The notes beneath the pieces were generated by a model that saw nothing but the letters and a program-made list of their open reading frames with translations, made no database searches and was not told the origin of the DNA. A stretch of DNA of 12,856 bases from Candidatus Altarchaeota archaeon (GTDB taxonomy: Archaea > Altiarchaeota > Altiarchaeia > IMC4 > QMZM01): positions 1 through 12,856 of the forward strand of contig JAHIKS010000145.1 of the NCBI GenBank assembly GCA_018897475.1, in the 5' to 3' direction. The position numbers and the translations under genes are program-made. Shown in pieces: positions 1 through 7,304 of the stretch (position 1 is the first letter of the stretch; the number at the start of each line of letters is the position of its first letter).

Positions 1-1
1 G

Positions 2-142
2 CAGGTACGTTGCCCGCCAGTTGCTGGAGTCGCTTGTAATGCTAGTACACAAACTAGCAATCCAGCAGCAGACACCAGCAGAAATCATGAAAGTGATAAC
101 CCTGTAACACCAGCATATAAACCGTCAAAGTCTAGTATCTAA
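2..142 (+). CDS. C-terminal tail of an unrecognised protein (partial)
   Basis: An open frame enters from the left edge and ends at TAA 140-142, giving 46 residues. The composition is rich in Ser, Thr, Asn, Pro and Ala, with two cysteines early (RCPPVAGVACN) and no hydrophobic segment. It reads like a disordered linker or tail, perhaps of a surface or secreted protein, but no family is recognisable. The start lies outside the window. It stops 11 bases before radA on the same strand, and the candidate radA TATA box lies inside it. It could also be chance open sequence, because the stretch is short. Confidence 0.3.
   Translation, partial: QVRCPPVAGVACNASTQTSNPAADTSRNHESDNPVTPAYKPSKSSI
115..121 (+). 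promoter_or_regulatory. candidate TATA box for radA
   Basis: ATATAAA is centred about 36 bases before the radA ATG. In archaea transcription starts about 26 bases after the TATA centre, so the mRNA would begin near 144 with a leader of about 10 bases. No Shine-Dalgarno sequence precedes the ATG, which fits a short-leader transcript. The call rests on position and composition only. Confidence 0.4.
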
Positions 143-153
143 TAATATCTGAA

Positions 154-1089
154 ATGGAGATTGATGAGTTGCCCGGAGTTGGTGCAAAGGTTGCTGAGAA
201 GCTTAGGGAGGCGGGTTATGTGAGCATTGAGTCCATTGCAGCAGCATCCATCTCTGAGATAAGGGAGGTGGGCCTTGGAGAGAGTTCTGCCGTAAAGATA
301 ATAAATGCGGCAAGGGATAGTCTAAGCATGGGATTCGAAACCGGGCTGGAATTCATGAAAAAGAGGGAGAATGTAGGTAAGATAACCACCGGGAGCAAGG
401 ATTTTGATTCTCTCATTGGCGGTGGAGTTGAGACCCAGGCGATTACGGAGTTGTATGGAAAATTCGGTTCCGGTAAAACCCAGGTCGCTCACCAGCTTGC
501 CGTTAATGTTCAGACGCCAAAGGAGGATGGCGGTCTTGATGGAACTGCAATATTTATAGATACGGAAAATACCTTCCGCCCTGAAAGAATAACGCAGATG
601 GCCGAGGCAAAAAAGCTGGACGCTGAGGAGGTTCTGAAGGGAATTCACGTCGCAAGGGCATATAATTCCGACCACCAGATGCTTCTGGTTGATAAGGCCT
701 CAGATCTGGCTGAAGAGTATGGCACAAGGCTTGTCGTTGTCGATTCTCTGACAGCGCACTTCAGGGCAGAATATACCGGGAGAGGTACACTGGCCGAGAG
801 GCAGCAGAAACTGAACCGGCTTTTGCATGCGTTGCAGAGGAAGCTTGCTGATTTATATAATATTGCAATAGTAGTAACGAACCAGGTGATGAGCCGCCCG
901 GATATAATGTTCGGCGACCCGACCCAGCCCATAGGCGGGCATATAGTCGGTCACCACTCCACCTTCCGCCTGTATCTAAGAAAAAGTAAAGGGACTAAGA
1001 GAATCGCCAGATTGATTGACTCCCCTTCCATGCCAGAGGGCGAGTGCATATTCGAGGTCGATACTGCAGGAGTGCTGAACAGCAAGTAG
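154..1089 (+). CDS. radA: DNA repair and recombination protein RadA
   Basis: RadA is the archaeal RecA/Rad51 recombinase. It forms ATP-dependent filaments on single-stranded DNA and catalyses strand exchange in double-strand break repair. The 311 residues match the family length. An N-terminal helix-hairpin-helix domain (LPGVGAKVAEKL, about 6-17) is followed by a linker with FETG at 61-64, where RadA/Rad51 proteins carry their polymerisation phenylalanine. The ATPase core has Walker A GKFGSGKT at 102-109, the catalytic-region motif FIDTENTFRPERI near 134-146, Walker B LVVVD at 193-197, and the L2-side motif TNQV at 242-245. The C-terminal ATP-cap region reads IDSPSMPEGECIF. The ATG at 154 gives the normal N-terminus. 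The gene converges on aroE with only 4 bases between stop codons. No truncation or intein is visible. Confidence 0.97.
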   Translation: MEIDELPGVGAKVAEKLREAGYVSIESIAAASISEIREVGLGESSAVKIINAARDSLSMGFETGLEFMKKRENVGKITTGSKDFDSLIGGGVETQAITELYGKFGSGKTQVAHQLAVNVQTPKEDGGLDGTAIFIDTENTFRPERITQMAEAKKLDAEEVLKGIHVARAYNSDHQMLLVDKASDLAEEYGTRLVVVDSLTAHFRAEYTGRGTLAERQQKLNRLLHALQRKLADLYNIAIVVTNQVMSRPDIMFGDPTQPIGGHIVGHHSTFRLYLRKSKGTKRIARLIDSPSMPEGECIFEVDTAGVLNSK

Positions 1090-1093
1090 AACT

Positions 1094-1921
1094 CTACTTC
1101 TTCAATTCGTTCAGCAATGCGTTTCTCATTGTTTCTACTGGAGCTTCAACGCCCAGCCAGATTCTCAGGGACTCGGCACCCTGGTTGACAAGCATGCCGG
1201 TGCCGTTAACGGTCTTGCAGCCTGTTTCCCTGGCCTCCTTCAGCAGCTTCGTTTCCAGGGGGTTGTAAACTATGTCCATCACCGTGAGGGATGGGTTGAG
1301 GAATTCCCTGGGCAACGGGCTGTTGTCAATGTTAGGGGACATTCCCACAGGAGTTGCATTAATCAGGATATCAAAGTCATCTAGTTTTTCTTTAATTGGA
1401 AAATCCAGAATTCTTACATCCTTGTTTAATTTCTTCATAATCTCTGCTGCTAATTCCTCTGCCTTATCCCCTGCCTTGTCGCATATCGATATCTCAGCGC
1501 CTTCCATGGCTAACTGAAACGAGATTGCCCTTGATGCCCCTCCCGCGCCGAGGATGAGAACTTTTTTTCCGTTGGCCTGCTGGCCCGCCTCCTCCAGGGC
1601 CCTTAATGCTCCAAGGCCGTCGGTGTTATAGCCTTTTGCTGAGGAATTCTCGAATTTTACAGTATTCACGGCCCCTATCAGTTCGGCTTCTTTGCTCAGA
1701 TTATCAAGAAATTTTATAATCCCAACCTTATGAGGAACCGTAACATTGAATCCAAGGAAATTCTCCCTGGCGTCGCTGACGAAATTCTCGAGCTCCTCTG
1801 GCTTTACCTCGAATTTATCGTAGTGGTAATCCAGGCCGAGCTCCTTCAGCGCTGCCCTATGCATTACAGGGGAGAGGGAGTGCTCTATGGGATGCCCTAT
1901 AACTCCGAGAATTTTCGCCAT
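1094..1921 (-). CDS. aroE: shikimate dehydrogenase (NADP+)
   Basis: AroE reduces 3-dehydroshikimate to shikimate with NADPH, the fourth step of the chorismate pathway for aromatic amino acids. The 275 residues match the family. The substrate-binding domain shows GHPIEHSLSP (9-18, the Ser pair that holds the carboxylate) and FNVTVPHK with catalytic Lys65. NTDG follows with catalytic Asp101. The Rossmann domain has the glycine-rich loop GAGGASRA at 125-132, NATPVGM at 188-194 and MLVNQG at 243-248. All expected catalytic residues are present. The ATG follows the traB stop by 6 bases on the same strand, so the two genes are probably co-transcribed, with traB first. No other aromatic-pathway gene is in the window. 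Confidence 0.96.
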   Translation of the reverse strand: MAKILGVIGHPIEHSLSPVMHRAALKELGLDYHYDKFEVKPEELENFVSDARENFLGFNVTVPHKVGIIKFLDNLSKEAELIGAVNTVKFENSSAKGYNTDGLGALRALEEAGQQANGKKVLILGAGGASRAISFQLAMEGAEISICDKAGDKAEELAAEIMKKLNKDVRILDFPIKEKLDDFDILINATPVGMSPNIDNSPLPREFLNPSLTVMDIVYNPLETKLLKEARETGCKTVNGTGMLVNQGAESLRIWLGVEAPVETMRNALLNELKK

Positions 1922-1927
1922 ATTGAT

Positions 1928-3103
1928 TTATAGCATCGCCGCCAAATAAGGCAGCGCTATGAAGGTTCCTATGGACGAGCCAATATTCGCAAATGCAATC
2001 ACGAGGAGGATTCTCGTCACCCTGTTTTTCCAGTAGTCGGAGATTGAGTTTAACCTCAGCATACCCTCAATGTCCTTGACTCTTGGCTTCCTTATCCAGG
2101 TCTCCGTAATGCCTGCGAACCAGCCCGCTGCTATTGTAGGATTTAGAGAGGTAAAAGGCGCGGCAAGGAAGGCAGTCAAGGCGGAGAGGGGATGTCCCAT
2201 CGCGAGGAGAACGCCAATGGCCGATAGAGTCCCGTTAATCAGGAACCACTTCCAGAGTATGTCCAGGGTCATGGAAAATCCATGGCTGTAGAATCCATAG
2301 CCGACAATGGCGATGAATATTGCGGGGATGATGTATGCGATGAGTTTTATCCTACTTTTCTTCTGGGGAATTCCCTCAAGTTCATCTATCTCATTATTCA
2401 GCTCCTTCCTTGATTTTGAATTGGACTCTATAATTTTCTTAATACCTTCGACGTGACCTGCTCCAACCACAACCAGTACCTTTCTGGTCTCGAGGTTCAA
2501 AATCCTGTTCGCTATGTATCTGTCCCTCTCGTCGACCAGGACCTCCTTTGCAGAAGGTATCTCCCTGCCAAGATCCTCCATTATCTCCGTTATGATGTCC
2601 TTCTCCTTCAGCTTCTCCAGAAGCTCCTCGTTAACCTCATCCCCCTCGAAGGCCCCGGAGATGATGTCGATGAATATCTTTGACTTCTCCTTCAAAGACA
2701 TCATTGAAAAGGCCCTCTTCAGCGTTAAGTTTATGTCCCTGTCGACCAGAGCTACAGGTATGCCCTTCTTCTGTGCAATCTCCATGGCCTTTATCATCTC
2801 TGCCCCGGGCCTGATTCCGAGGTCCTCGCCGATTTTTCGCTGGAAGTTGGCAAGAAGAAGCTGCATCAGGAATAGATAGGCGTTGCCATCCCTCACAACC
2901 CGGTTAATCTCTGTATCGCTCCACTTCTTCTCGTTTGCAAGGGATTTCTGCCTCTTCTCGCACAGCTCTACCGCAACGAAATCCGGGCTTTCTTTCTCTA
3001 TGGTTTGTTCGACCAGTTCGACGCTGTCTTTTGATACGTGGGCGGTTCCAAGAAGTAGTATCTCTTTGCCCTCGATATTTACCTTCGTTAACTCGTTAAG
3101 CAT
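1928..3103 (-). CDS. TraB/PrgY-family membrane protein (pheromone-shutdown family)
   Basis: The 391-residue protein belongs to the TraB/PrgY group of the wider Tiki/GumN-like superfamily, named after enterococcal proteins that lower secreted pheromone levels. The archaeal role is unknown. The soluble N-terminal domain (about 1-250) carries GTAHVS at 19-24, VAVELCEKR at 43-51, VDRDINLT at 120-127, VDERDRYIA at 190-198 and GAGHVEGI at 214-221. The paired GTAHV and GAGHV histidines with the conserved Glu47 look like a putative metal or hydrolase centre. The C-terminal part has about four hydrophobic segments (near 254-272, 287-303, 306-330 and 364-388). The start at 3103 gives a normal N-terminus, and AroE follows 6 bases downstream. 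The pairing with aroE suggests co-transcription rather than a shared function. Confidence 0.93.
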   Translation of the reverse strand: MLNELTKVNIEGKEILLLGTAHVSKDSVELVEQTIEKESPDFVAVELCEKRQKSLANEKKWSDTEINRVVRDGNAYLFLMQLLLANFQRKIGEDLGIRPGAEMIKAMEIAQKKGIPVALVDRDINLTLKRAFSMMSLKEKSKIFIDIISGAFEGDEVNEELLEKLKEKDIITEIMEDLGREIPSAKEVLVDERDRYIANRILNLETRKVLVVVGAGHVEGIKKIIESNSKSRKELNNEIDELEGIPQKKSRIKLIAYIIPAIFIAIVGYGFYSHGFSMTLDILWKWFLINGTLSAIGVLLAMGHPLSALTAFLAAPFTSLNPTIAAGWFAGITETWIRKPRVKDIEGMLRLNSISDYWKNRVTRILLVIAFANIGSSIGTFIALPYLAAML

Positions 3104-3147
3104 TCTGATAGAATTTATTTACTCTTGAACGTATTAAATTAAGCAGA
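3104..3147. promoter_or_regulatory. divergent promoter region between traB and membrane protein gene
   Basis: Only 44 A/T-rich bases separate two divergent starts. On the minus strand TAATTTAATA (about 3131-3140) lies roughly 28-37 bases before the traB ATG. On the plus strand ATTTATTTA (about 3113-3121) lies 27-35 bases before the ATG at 3148. Both spacings fit TATA boxes of leaderless transcripts. The boxes sit side by side, so the two transcription units may compete. The evidence is composition and spacing only. Confidence 0.3.
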
Positions 3148-4068
3148 ATGAAAGTTGAGGAAATAGTTGGATTCTCCCTTGGATTTATGCTCAAGAAGCC
3201 AAAGAGTATGTTATTTTTTATTCCAGCATTCCTGCTTAACATAGCGGCGGCTATGGCGATATATTTTATTCTTGGCAATCTGGTAACGAACCCGGAGGAA
3301 TATGCTGAACTTTTTAAGCCAGTAATTCTCTCAGGGAATTTTCTGAGCATATTCCTTATTCCACAGATTCAGACAACTATAGGTTTTTTCCTGCTGGTAG
3401 GAGTTGTCGGATGGGTTCTTACCTCATATGCAAGCATATGTATCTACGGGGCTGCTAAATCCGAGCAGGAAAGGAAGAGATGGAAGGTCAATGAAATTCT
3501 TAAAAAATCAATAGAAATCCTACCAGGGTATCTTCTGCTTTTGATAACGGTCGGAATTATAACAATCATCCCTGTCTCACTTATGCTAATCCCCACAGTT
3601 ATCCTGGCAATAGTATCACAGCTGGGATTATTCACTCCCGTTATTTTGGGTCTCTTCGGCCTGCTGGTGGCCTTAATCTTTGCCATCCCGGCATTCATAC
3701 CGGCAATCTACCTTGCAGTCAGGCTATATGCAGCCCTGCCGGTGCTGGTGATAGAGGGTAAAGGCATCGTAGAGTCCCTGAAGAGGTCCTGGTCCCTCAC
3801 GAGTGGGAGCTTCTGGTACGTTCTCGGCCATGTGGTCCTCTTTTTTATAATCATAACCGTAATCTCAATGGTTCTGGGCTTTCCGGTTGCGATTATAGGT
3901 TCCGCGGGGGTAAGTTCCTGCGATACCGGGTGCCAGCCAGGTCCATTCACCATCATCAGCGATTTCCTCCACCAGCTAATAGGATTTTATGCCACGGCTG
4001 CCTGGGCCGTCTTTATTTACATGATTTACCTCTCGCTGGTTGAGAGAAAAGATGGAAGTAAGGCCTAG
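3148..4068 (+). CDS. multi-pass membrane protein, YciC/GPDPase-membrane-domain-like
   Basis: This is an integral membrane protein of 306 residues with about six hydrophobic segments. They lie near residues 20-43, 72-98, 122-150, 155-195 (two segments), 225-250 and 275-300. The stretch LPVLVIEGKGIVESLKRSWSLTSGSFW, at the end of the fourth hydrophobic block, resembles the signature of YciC/UPF0259 and glycerophosphodiester-phosphodiesterase membrane-domain proteins, in which an amphipathic helix with LKRSW-LT-G-FW precedes the last membrane helices. No catalytic motif is present and the function is unknown. An extracytoplasmic-looking loop near 251-264 carries two close cysteines (SCDTGC) that could form a disulphide. 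The gene is monocistronic here, diverging from traB and converging on the DRG gene with a 27-base gap. Confidence 0.8.
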   Translation: MKVEEIVGFSLGFMLKKPKSMLFFIPAFLLNIAAAMAIYFILGNLVTNPEEYAELFKPVILSGNFLSIFLIPQIQTTIGFFLLVGVVGWVLTSYASICIYGAAKSEQERKRWKVNEILKKSIEILPGYLLLLITVGIITIIPVSLMLIPTVILAIVSQLGLFTPVILGLFGLLVALIFAIPAFIPAIYLAVRLYAALPVLVIEGKGIVESLKRSWSLTSGSFWYVLGHVVLFFIIITVISMVLGFPVAIIGSAGVSSCDTGCQPGPFTIISDFLHQLIGFYATAAWAVFIYMIYLSLVERKDGSKA

Positions 4069-4095
4069 ATAGGAAACCGGTAATATAGTCTGAAT

Positions 4096-5190
4096 CTACC
4101 GCTCAGTAATTATCGTCAGCGCGTCCTCGTCCTTCAGCCTGTGAGACAATCCGACCCTTTGCCCGTCGAATTTTGCGGATTTACCCCAGACAAATGCATA
4201 ACGGAACTTTTTCAGAAATCTCCTGTGAATCTTCTTGCACGCGTCCTCGATTGTGGAGTCCTTCTCCAGGATGAGGGGTTCCCCATAATCCGGCTTTCCG
4301 CCCTGGGGCCGCATGTAGATTCTTATGAGATTGAGCTTTTTGAAGATTTCATCCCGCAGTTTGTCGAGGTTTATGCTGCTCCCGGCCGAGATTTCTATTG
4401 GATTAGGGATATTTTTCAGGATTCCAACAAATTTTTTTCTATCAACCAGGTCCATCTTATTGACCGCTATTACTCCCGGGATGTAGACCCTGTTGGTCAT
4501 CGTGGCGTCTATGAATCTCTCAATAGTGGCGTCCTCCCTCAAGGTGACATCCGCATTATGAATTCCATTAACGTTGAGAATCTCCATGATGGTCTTCCTG
4601 TCGATGTTCTTCAGCTTCTTTACGGAGGTGACCGTCACTCCGCCCCTGGACGTCTTCCTTATCCTTATATTGGGGGGGCTTTCATTGATTCGAATTCCAA
4701 CGTCATAAAGCTCGGTGAGAATTGCATCCAGCTGCTCTGTCTTCTTTATATCAAGGAGAATCAGAATCAGCTCGGATGTCCTCACTATGGACATAATCTC
4801 TTTTCCTCTACCCTTTCCGGATGCGGCTCCGGAGATGACTCCGGGGATGTCGAGAATCTGGATTTTCGTGCCTTTATAATTCATCACCCCGGGGACTACA
4901 TTAAGTGTTGTGAATTCATAATCAGCAACCTTGGAATTTGCATCAGTCAGTTTGTTGAGAAGCGTTGACTTTCCGACGGAGGGGAAGCCTACCAGGGATA
5001 TCGTTGCATCACCTGACTTTTTCACGCCGAACCCCAAGCCGCTTCCCTTGCCCGATGCCCTTTTGATGCTTTCTTCCTTTAGATTGGCCAGCTTGGCCTT
5101 CAGCTTCCCGATGTGGTGCTGGGTTGCTTTATTGTAGGAAGTATTCTGTATTTCCTCTTCAATTTCTTTAATCTTTTCATCCAGCGCCAT
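4096..5190 (-). CDS. DRG-family GTP-binding protein with TGS domain
   Basis: This is an Obg/HflX-superfamily GTPase of the DRG (developmentally regulated GTP-binding) type, universal in archaea and eukaryotes and linked to translation. From ATG 5190 it has 364 residues, the usual DRG length. An N-terminal Lys/Glu-rich helical segment (1-50) is followed by G1 GFPSVGKS (68-75), G2 around FTTLNVVPG (93-101), G3 DIPG (114-117), G4 NKMD (244-247) and G5 SAGSS (268-272). An inserted domain spans roughly 155-230, and a C-terminal TGS domain runs from about 285. The open frame extends 71 codons further upstream to 5403, but those residues lie antisense to the neighbouring membrane-protein gene and match nothing in DRGs, so 5190 (MALDEKIKEIEEE) is the start. 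That start is 10 bases from the divergent start at 5201. Confidence 0.95.
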   Translation of the reverse strand: MALDEKIKEIEEEIQNTSYNKATQHHIGKLKAKLANLKEESIKRASGKGSGLGFGVKKSGDATISLVGFPSVGKSTLLNKLTDANSKVADYEFTTLNVVPGVMNYKGTKIQILDIPGVISGAASGKGRGKEIMSIVRTSELILILLDIKKTEQLDAILTELYDVGIRINESPPNIRIRKTSRGGVTVTSVKKLKNIDRKTIMEILNVNGIHNADVTLREDATIERFIDATMTNRVYIPGVIAVNKMDLVDRKKFVGILKNIPNPIEISAGSSINLDKLRDEIFKKLNLIRIYMRPQGGKPDYGEPLILEKDSTIEDACKKIHRRFLKKFRYAFVWGKSAKFDGQRVGLSHRLKDEDALTIITER

Positions 5191-5200
5191 AATATTAACT

Positions 5201-6181
5201 ATGAGCAGGATTTCAATAATACTCTCTTTCGTGCTTCTTGGCCTGGTTTCCTGGTATTCACTCGAGGGCTTTGAGACTAGAGTCTTGATTGCATTGATTC
5301 CATTTCTCTTTGCAGTACAGATATCCCTCAACGACCTCCTTGAGCTGTATGTCGTGGGTAGCCTCAGGAAGAACATGTTCAACCTCGTTATTGCCCCTGG
5401 CACGGTTGCTCATGAACTGTCTCATCTGATAGCGGCGATGCTTACAGGATGTGAGATAAGGCGGGTGAATTTATTCAGACCGGATTCCAGGACAGGGAAC
5501 CTGGGTTACGTTGAATACGCACCGGGCAGGGACGAGTTCGAATTCCTCCGGAATCTGCTAGTTGCCTTTGCCCCGTTCTTCGGCTGCGGGATTCTCCTTA
5601 TTCTTCTGCTGAATGTAAGCAGCGCGATAACGGGGGAGAATCTACTGGATTTTGGTATAATCGATGTGGAAAATTCATTTTCCATAATAATAAAAAATTT
5701 TATTAATCAATTCAGTTATCTCGACGCCTATCCTGCCCTTCTCCTGATTATCTACCTGCAGCTCTGCCTCGGGCTCGGCTCAGCCCCAAGCAGCCAGGAC
5801 TTCAGGGTTTCCATCAGGTCGCTCAAGAAGAAATGGGTCAGCGTAGTGCTGCTGCTTCTTGTTGCAGTCTCGCTGATAATGATTGGTGAATATGCTCACA
5901 TTCTAGGGGATTACGGAGTCCAGCTGTCGCAAGCGGTAAGAACGGGGCTCAGGTTTTCTGTCGTTGTCCTGTCGATTTCGATTCTGTTTCTTGTCCTGTC
6001 GGTTCCCTTTATCTTTGTCCTGATAAGGTTCTCAGAGATTGGAACAAATGGAAAACTTATCTCGTTGATTATAACGTTGCTTATGTTGATTATCACAAAC
6101 AGTGTGCTGATTTCAGTATGCGTGTTCCTCCTGCTTCTCTTCCTCATTAGATACCGGCGGCTCTTTCTGAAGCCTAGGTGA
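5201..6181 (+). CDS. multi-pass membrane protein with HExxH zinc-protease motif (M50-like)
   Basis: This 326-residue membrane protein carries HELSH at 71-75, next to a hydrophobic segment (LIAAMLTG) and after IAPGTVA. That is the arrangement of intramembrane site-2-type metalloproteases, where the two histidines bind zinc and the glutamate is catalytic. A later motif, GSAPSSQD (193-200), could supply the third ligand through Asp200; this is an inference. Hydrophobic segments lie near 5-20, 25-45, 118-140, 176-194, 213-232, 252-276 and 285-318. The region 86-112 between the motif and the next helix is polar. The substrate is unknown. The ATG at 5201 is 10 bases from the divergent DRG start, so each promoter must lie within the other gene. 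The stop overlaps the convergent NFACT-R gene by 8 bases. Confidence 0.82.
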   Translation: MSRISIILSFVLLGLVSWYSLEGFETRVLIALIPFLFAVQISLNDLLELYVVGSLRKNMFNLVIAPGTVAHELSHLIAAMLTGCEIRRVNLFRPDSRTGNLGYVEYAPGRDEFEFLRNLLVAFAPFFGCGILLILLLNVSSAITGENLLDFGIIDVENSFSIIIKNFINQFSYLDAYPALLLIIYLQLCLGLGSAPSSQDFRVSIRSLKKKWVSVVLLLLVAVSLIMIGEYAHILGDYGVQLSQAVRTGLRFSVVVLSISILFLVLSVPFIFVLIRFSEIGTNGKLISLIITLLMLIITNSVLISVCVFLLLLFLIRYRRLFLKPR

Positions 6182-6998
6182 TTATCCTCCCCTTACCGGA
6201 AGGGATGAGTCTCTGGATGTCTTCGAGCCTTGCTTTTTTCAGTTTCTCATTGGCTGAATTCTTGATTAATAATTCTTTGATTTCCTTTGCGAGCTGTCCG
6301 GATTTTACATCACCCGAGGAGATTCTTACGGTGTGCTGTGAATTCTTTGTTATTGCTTCCGGTGGGCCGCCGATTATCTCTCCGTCAGCAGTAAATCCAA
6401 TCCCAATCTCAAGGGGCGTATCCCTGAGGAAATTCTTCTTGCCGTATATCATGAAGGCCCCCTTGCCGATGTGCTGACCTGCGGGGGCCTCTTTTGAGAC
6501 CTGCTCCGGCTTTACGTAGTAGACGTCGCAGGAGCCCATGCCAGAGGCCCAGGCCTTGGAATATGATGCTGCCGCCTGGGCTGTTTCGCTTATAGTGGAT
6601 TCAGAAATTTCCTTGCCTTCAGGATTCTTGATTACAAAGAACGGCGCGCCCTGAACATCAGCGTGAAAAACAAGGTCGTTCTTCTCCGTGTGCTTCTTGA
6701 TGAGAATCTCATTTGTTGTAGCGTCTTTACCTCCAACCACAAGGAAATTATCGCTGCTTCGGAACCCGCGAAACTTCTCGAACCACTCCTTCTTTCTAAT
6801 ATCTTTCTTCTCAGGAATTTTTTCCCGAAATTCCTCCATGAATCTCCCCTTTTCCTTCTCAAGTTTCTCTATCTTTGCCAGGGTTTGCTCAAGCGCCTTT
6901 TTGGCCCCGGATATCTTCTGCCTGGCCTTCTTTGACTTTTCATAGTAGCGGTTGGCATTCGCACAAGCCGGTTGTCTGGGGTCAATGAGGAATTTCAT
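6174..6998 (-). CDS. stand-alone NFACT-R protein (C-terminal half of RqcH/Tae2/NEMF)
   Basis: The 274 residues correspond to the coiled-coil M region plus the NFACT-R (DUF814) domain of RqcH/NEMF, the ribosome-quality-control factor that binds tRNA and obstructed large subunits. Residues 1-60 begin as the middle of full-length RqcH does (DPRQPACANANRYYEKSKKA, then a Lys/Glu coiled coil). The NFACT-R domain spans about 73-205 with FHADVQGAPFFVIKN (111-125), SKEAPAGQHIGKGAFMIYGK (168-187) and KNFLRD. The NFACT-N and HhH half, about 350-400 residues in full-length proteins, is missing. An in-frame TAA lies five codons before the ATG, so the protein really starts here unless there is a frameshift further up. 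A plus-strand gene occupies the upstream DNA. Solo NFACT-R proteins are known (for example CCDC25). Confidence 0.9.
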   Translation of the reverse strand: MKFLIDPRQPACANANRYYEKSKKARQKISGAKKALEQTLAKIEKLEKEKGRFMEEFREKIPEKKDIRKKEWFEKFRGFRSSDNFLVVGGKDATTNEILIKKHTEKNDLVFHADVQGAPFFVIKNPEGKEISESTISETAQAAASYSKAWASGMGSCDVYYVKPEQVSKEAPAGQHIGKGAFMIYGKKNFLRDTPLEIGIGFTADGEIIGGPPEAITKNSQHTVRISSGDVKSGQLAKEIKELLIKNSANEKLKKARLEDIQRLIPSGKGRIIT

Positions 6999-7008
6999 CT
7001 TTGCCTGT

Positions 7009-7021
7009 ATTTATAATAAAT
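7009..7021. promoter_or_regulatory. near-palindromic TATA-like box between divergent genes
   Basis: ATTTATAATAAAT sits in the 36-base gap between the NFACT-R start (6998) and the small-protein start (7035). It is nearly palindromic, so it could serve both directions. The distance to either ATG (14-26 bases) is shorter than the canonical TATA spacing for leaderless starts, so the real boxes may be shifted. This is a weak call. Confidence 0.25.
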
Positions 7022-7034
7022 TTCGGATAGATTA

Positions 7035-7298
7035 ATGATGGCGAAAAAGAAGAAGGGATGGGAGGCCGACATTACCTACAAGATGAGCATTAATGTGAGT
7101 CTCTTCCTTACAGCATTTCACATGAGCCTGACGTACATGAGTATCGGCAGGCTGCCGTTGATAATAGTACCTATCGCATTCCTTTTCTATCTGAATATTA
7201 TAGACGGTCTTATTAGAGAAGATAGTCTGTTTGATTCAATGCTTTTGTTCGAGAAGTTGTGGGGGCCATTTGACAAGGTTACGCAGTCGGCCAAATAG
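7035..7298 (+). CDS. small two-TM membrane protein, hypothetical
   Basis: The 87-residue protein is unrecognised. It has a basic N-terminus (MMAKKKKGW) and two likely membrane helices at about 18-37 and 41-60, joined by the short turn SIGR. A charged C-terminal segment (REDSLFDSMLLFEKLWGPFDKVTQSAK) follows. By the positive-inside rule both ends would be cytoplasmic. Two ATG codons stand in tandem at 7035 and 7038 and either may be used. It converges on rpl10 with a 6-base gap, in the place where archaea often have rpl12, but it has no resemblance to L12/P1. The hydrophobic pattern and good packing between neighbours argue that it is real. Confidence 0.65.
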   Translation: MMAKKKKGWEADITYKMSINVSLFLTAFHMSLTYMSIGRLPLIIVPIAFLFYLNIIDGLIREDSLFDSMLLFEKLWGPFDKVTQSAK

Positions 7299-7304
7299 AT
7301 AGCC

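Noticed and set aside
4141..4968. 275-residue plus-strand open frame
   Set aside because: It is wholly antisense to the well-supported DRG GTPase and resembles no protein family.
5191..5403. 71-codon N-terminal extension of the DRG GTPase
   Set aside because: It lies antisense to the membrane-protein gene, looks non-family and is not needed; ATG 5190 gives the normal DRG length.
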